A stretch of 5,623 bases of DNA from Chloroflexota bacterium (GTDB lineage: Bacteria > Chloroflexota > Limnocylindria > Limnocylindrales > CSP1-4): NCBI GenBank assembly GCA_003158495.1, contig PMJT01000158.1:1-5623 (forward strand), read 5' to 3'. The notes under the pieces are model-generated. The model saw nothing but the letters and a program-made list of their open reading frames with translations, had not been told where the DNA came from and made no database searches. This document shows positions 5,150-5,623 of this stretch, piece by piece. The position numbers and the translations under genes are program-made. The stretch's first letter is position 1. Each line of letters starts with the position of its first letter.

Positions 5150-5180
5150 GTCTGCTGGCACGTTCTAGCGACCGGCAGAC
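5150..5180. repeat. Inverted repeat upstream of the small basic protein
   Basis: GTCTGCTGG (5150-5158) and CCGGCAGAC (5172-5180) are complementary at eight of nine positions around a 13-bp spacer. On the minus strand it lies 16 bp upstream of the start codon and just outside the SD. It could be an operator or a 5'-UTR hairpin. Confidence 0.4.
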
Positions 5181-5229
5181 CCGGGATGTTCCTGAGAGGG
5201 CGCGTCGGCGTGCGGCAGCCGGAGAGTGG

Positions 5230-5514
5230 CTAGACCGTAACCTTGCCGTCGCGGCCGCCGCCCATGTCGCCTCGAACGGCCGCCGCGCCGTGGCTGCGTG
5301 ACCAAGCCGATACGGCGGCGTCGAGCGCTACCGACTCGGGTCGGACGGAAAGCCGGTCGTCCGAACCGCGAACCGTCGGGCCGAGCTCGGCCAGGGCGCC
5401 GCGGTACTTGGGCTTGTCGTTGGCGGGGCGTTCCGTGGGCGGATAGACATCGAAATAGCCATCGGTGCTCACAACGATGAGAGCATCGGCGGTCGCAAAG
5501 CTCCTGCGGGCCAC
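5230..5514 (-). CDS. Hypothetical protein, start uncertain
   Basis: I do not recognise a family. From a GTG at 5514 the frame gives 94 residues beginning ARRSFATADALIVVSTDGYF after the start and ending GGGRDGKVTV. The first part has a beta-strand-like hydrophobic stretch (ALIVVS, 11-16); the rest is polar, with no signal peptide, membrane helix or catalytic motif I can name. Codon use is GC-rich at third positions in this frame, supporting real coding. The start is doubtful: the GTG has only a weak GGA upstream, and coding-like sequence (including GHDYVARSARQTGSPL) continues in frame up to a TGA at 5581-5583 with no other ATG, GTG or TTG. The true gene may therefore use an unusual start, or be interrupted by a frameshift upstream. 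It precedes the small basic protein gene on the same strand. Confidence 0.5.
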   Translation of the reverse strand: MARRSFATADALIVVSTDGYFDVYPPTERPANDKPKYRGALAELGPTVRGSDDRLSVRPESVALDAAVSAWSRSHGAAAVRGDMGGGRDGKVTV

Positions 5515-5623
5515 GAGGGGGGATCCAGTCTGCCGCGCGCTGCGGGCGACGTAGTCGTGACCCGGCGTGATTGGCTGGCATCACGGTGCGCCCGCCGCGG
5601 CTTTTGGTCAAGCCGGCGCGCCC

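Noticed and set aside
4913..5233. Plus-strand open frame of about 106 residues
   Set aside because: It is antisense to the small basic protein, which has a strong SD and good codon use; the plus-strand translation is Arg/Leu-rich without domains.
5165..5611. 148-residue minus-strand open frame overlapping the right-hand hypothetical gene
   Set aside because: Most of it is a frame-shifted, Arg-rich reading of the 5230-5514 gene. Only its first few codons remain of interest as a possible split start.
1..5623. Search for CRISPR arrays, tRNA/rRNA genes, insertion sequences, phage or toxin-antitoxin systems
   Set aside because: No regularly spaced repeats, tRNA-like cloverleaf, transposase motifs or terminal inverted repeats were seen. 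The HExxH protein is a typical minimal zincin and has no antitoxin-like partner next to it.

Overview
This 5.6 kb window is GC-rich bacterial DNA with densely packed genes, strong G/C preference at third codon positions and several GC-rich hairpins. That suits a high-GC lineage such as Actinomycetota or soil/freshwater Chloroflexota. No gene in it fixes the taxonomy, so the lineage is an inference only.

Layout. At the left edge is the 5' end of a response regulator gene on the minus strand (1-131). A 145-bp regulatory gap (132-276) separates it from a plus-strand operon. The gap holds a perfect 16-bp palindrome and a hairpin that covers the ribosome binding site of the next gene. The operon (277-2776) encodes a MacB/FtsX-type ABC permease, its LolD/MacB-type ATPase and a flavodoxin-domain protein; the last two overlap by ATGA. 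A HAD-family phosphatase converges on the operon from the minus strand (2805-3503). It is divergent from a two-helix membrane protein of unknown function (3632-4276). Next comes a small minimal-zincin metallopeptidase with an HExxHxxGxxD motif (4338-4790). A strong hairpin separates it from two convergent minus-strand genes for small hypothetical proteins: a basic 83-residue protein with an excellent ribosome binding site (4882-5133) and an approximately 94-residue protein with an unclear start (5230-5514).

How the genes fit together. The permease and ATPase would form a MacB-type machine that couples ATP hydrolysis to export or extracytoplasmic work. The divergent response regulator is the natural candidate for controlling it. 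The flavodoxin-domain protein is translationally coupled to the ATPase and so is probably made with the exporter, although its substrate is unknown. The remaining genes look like ordinary housekeeping or accessory singletons. I see no mobile element, CRISPR array, RNA gene or clearly new multi-gene system. The items most worth a second look are the palindrome and SD-covering hairpin before the exporter, an exact 17-bp repeat ahead of two consecutive genes, a likely leaderless promoter for the metallopeptidase, and an inverted repeat ahead of the small basic protein.
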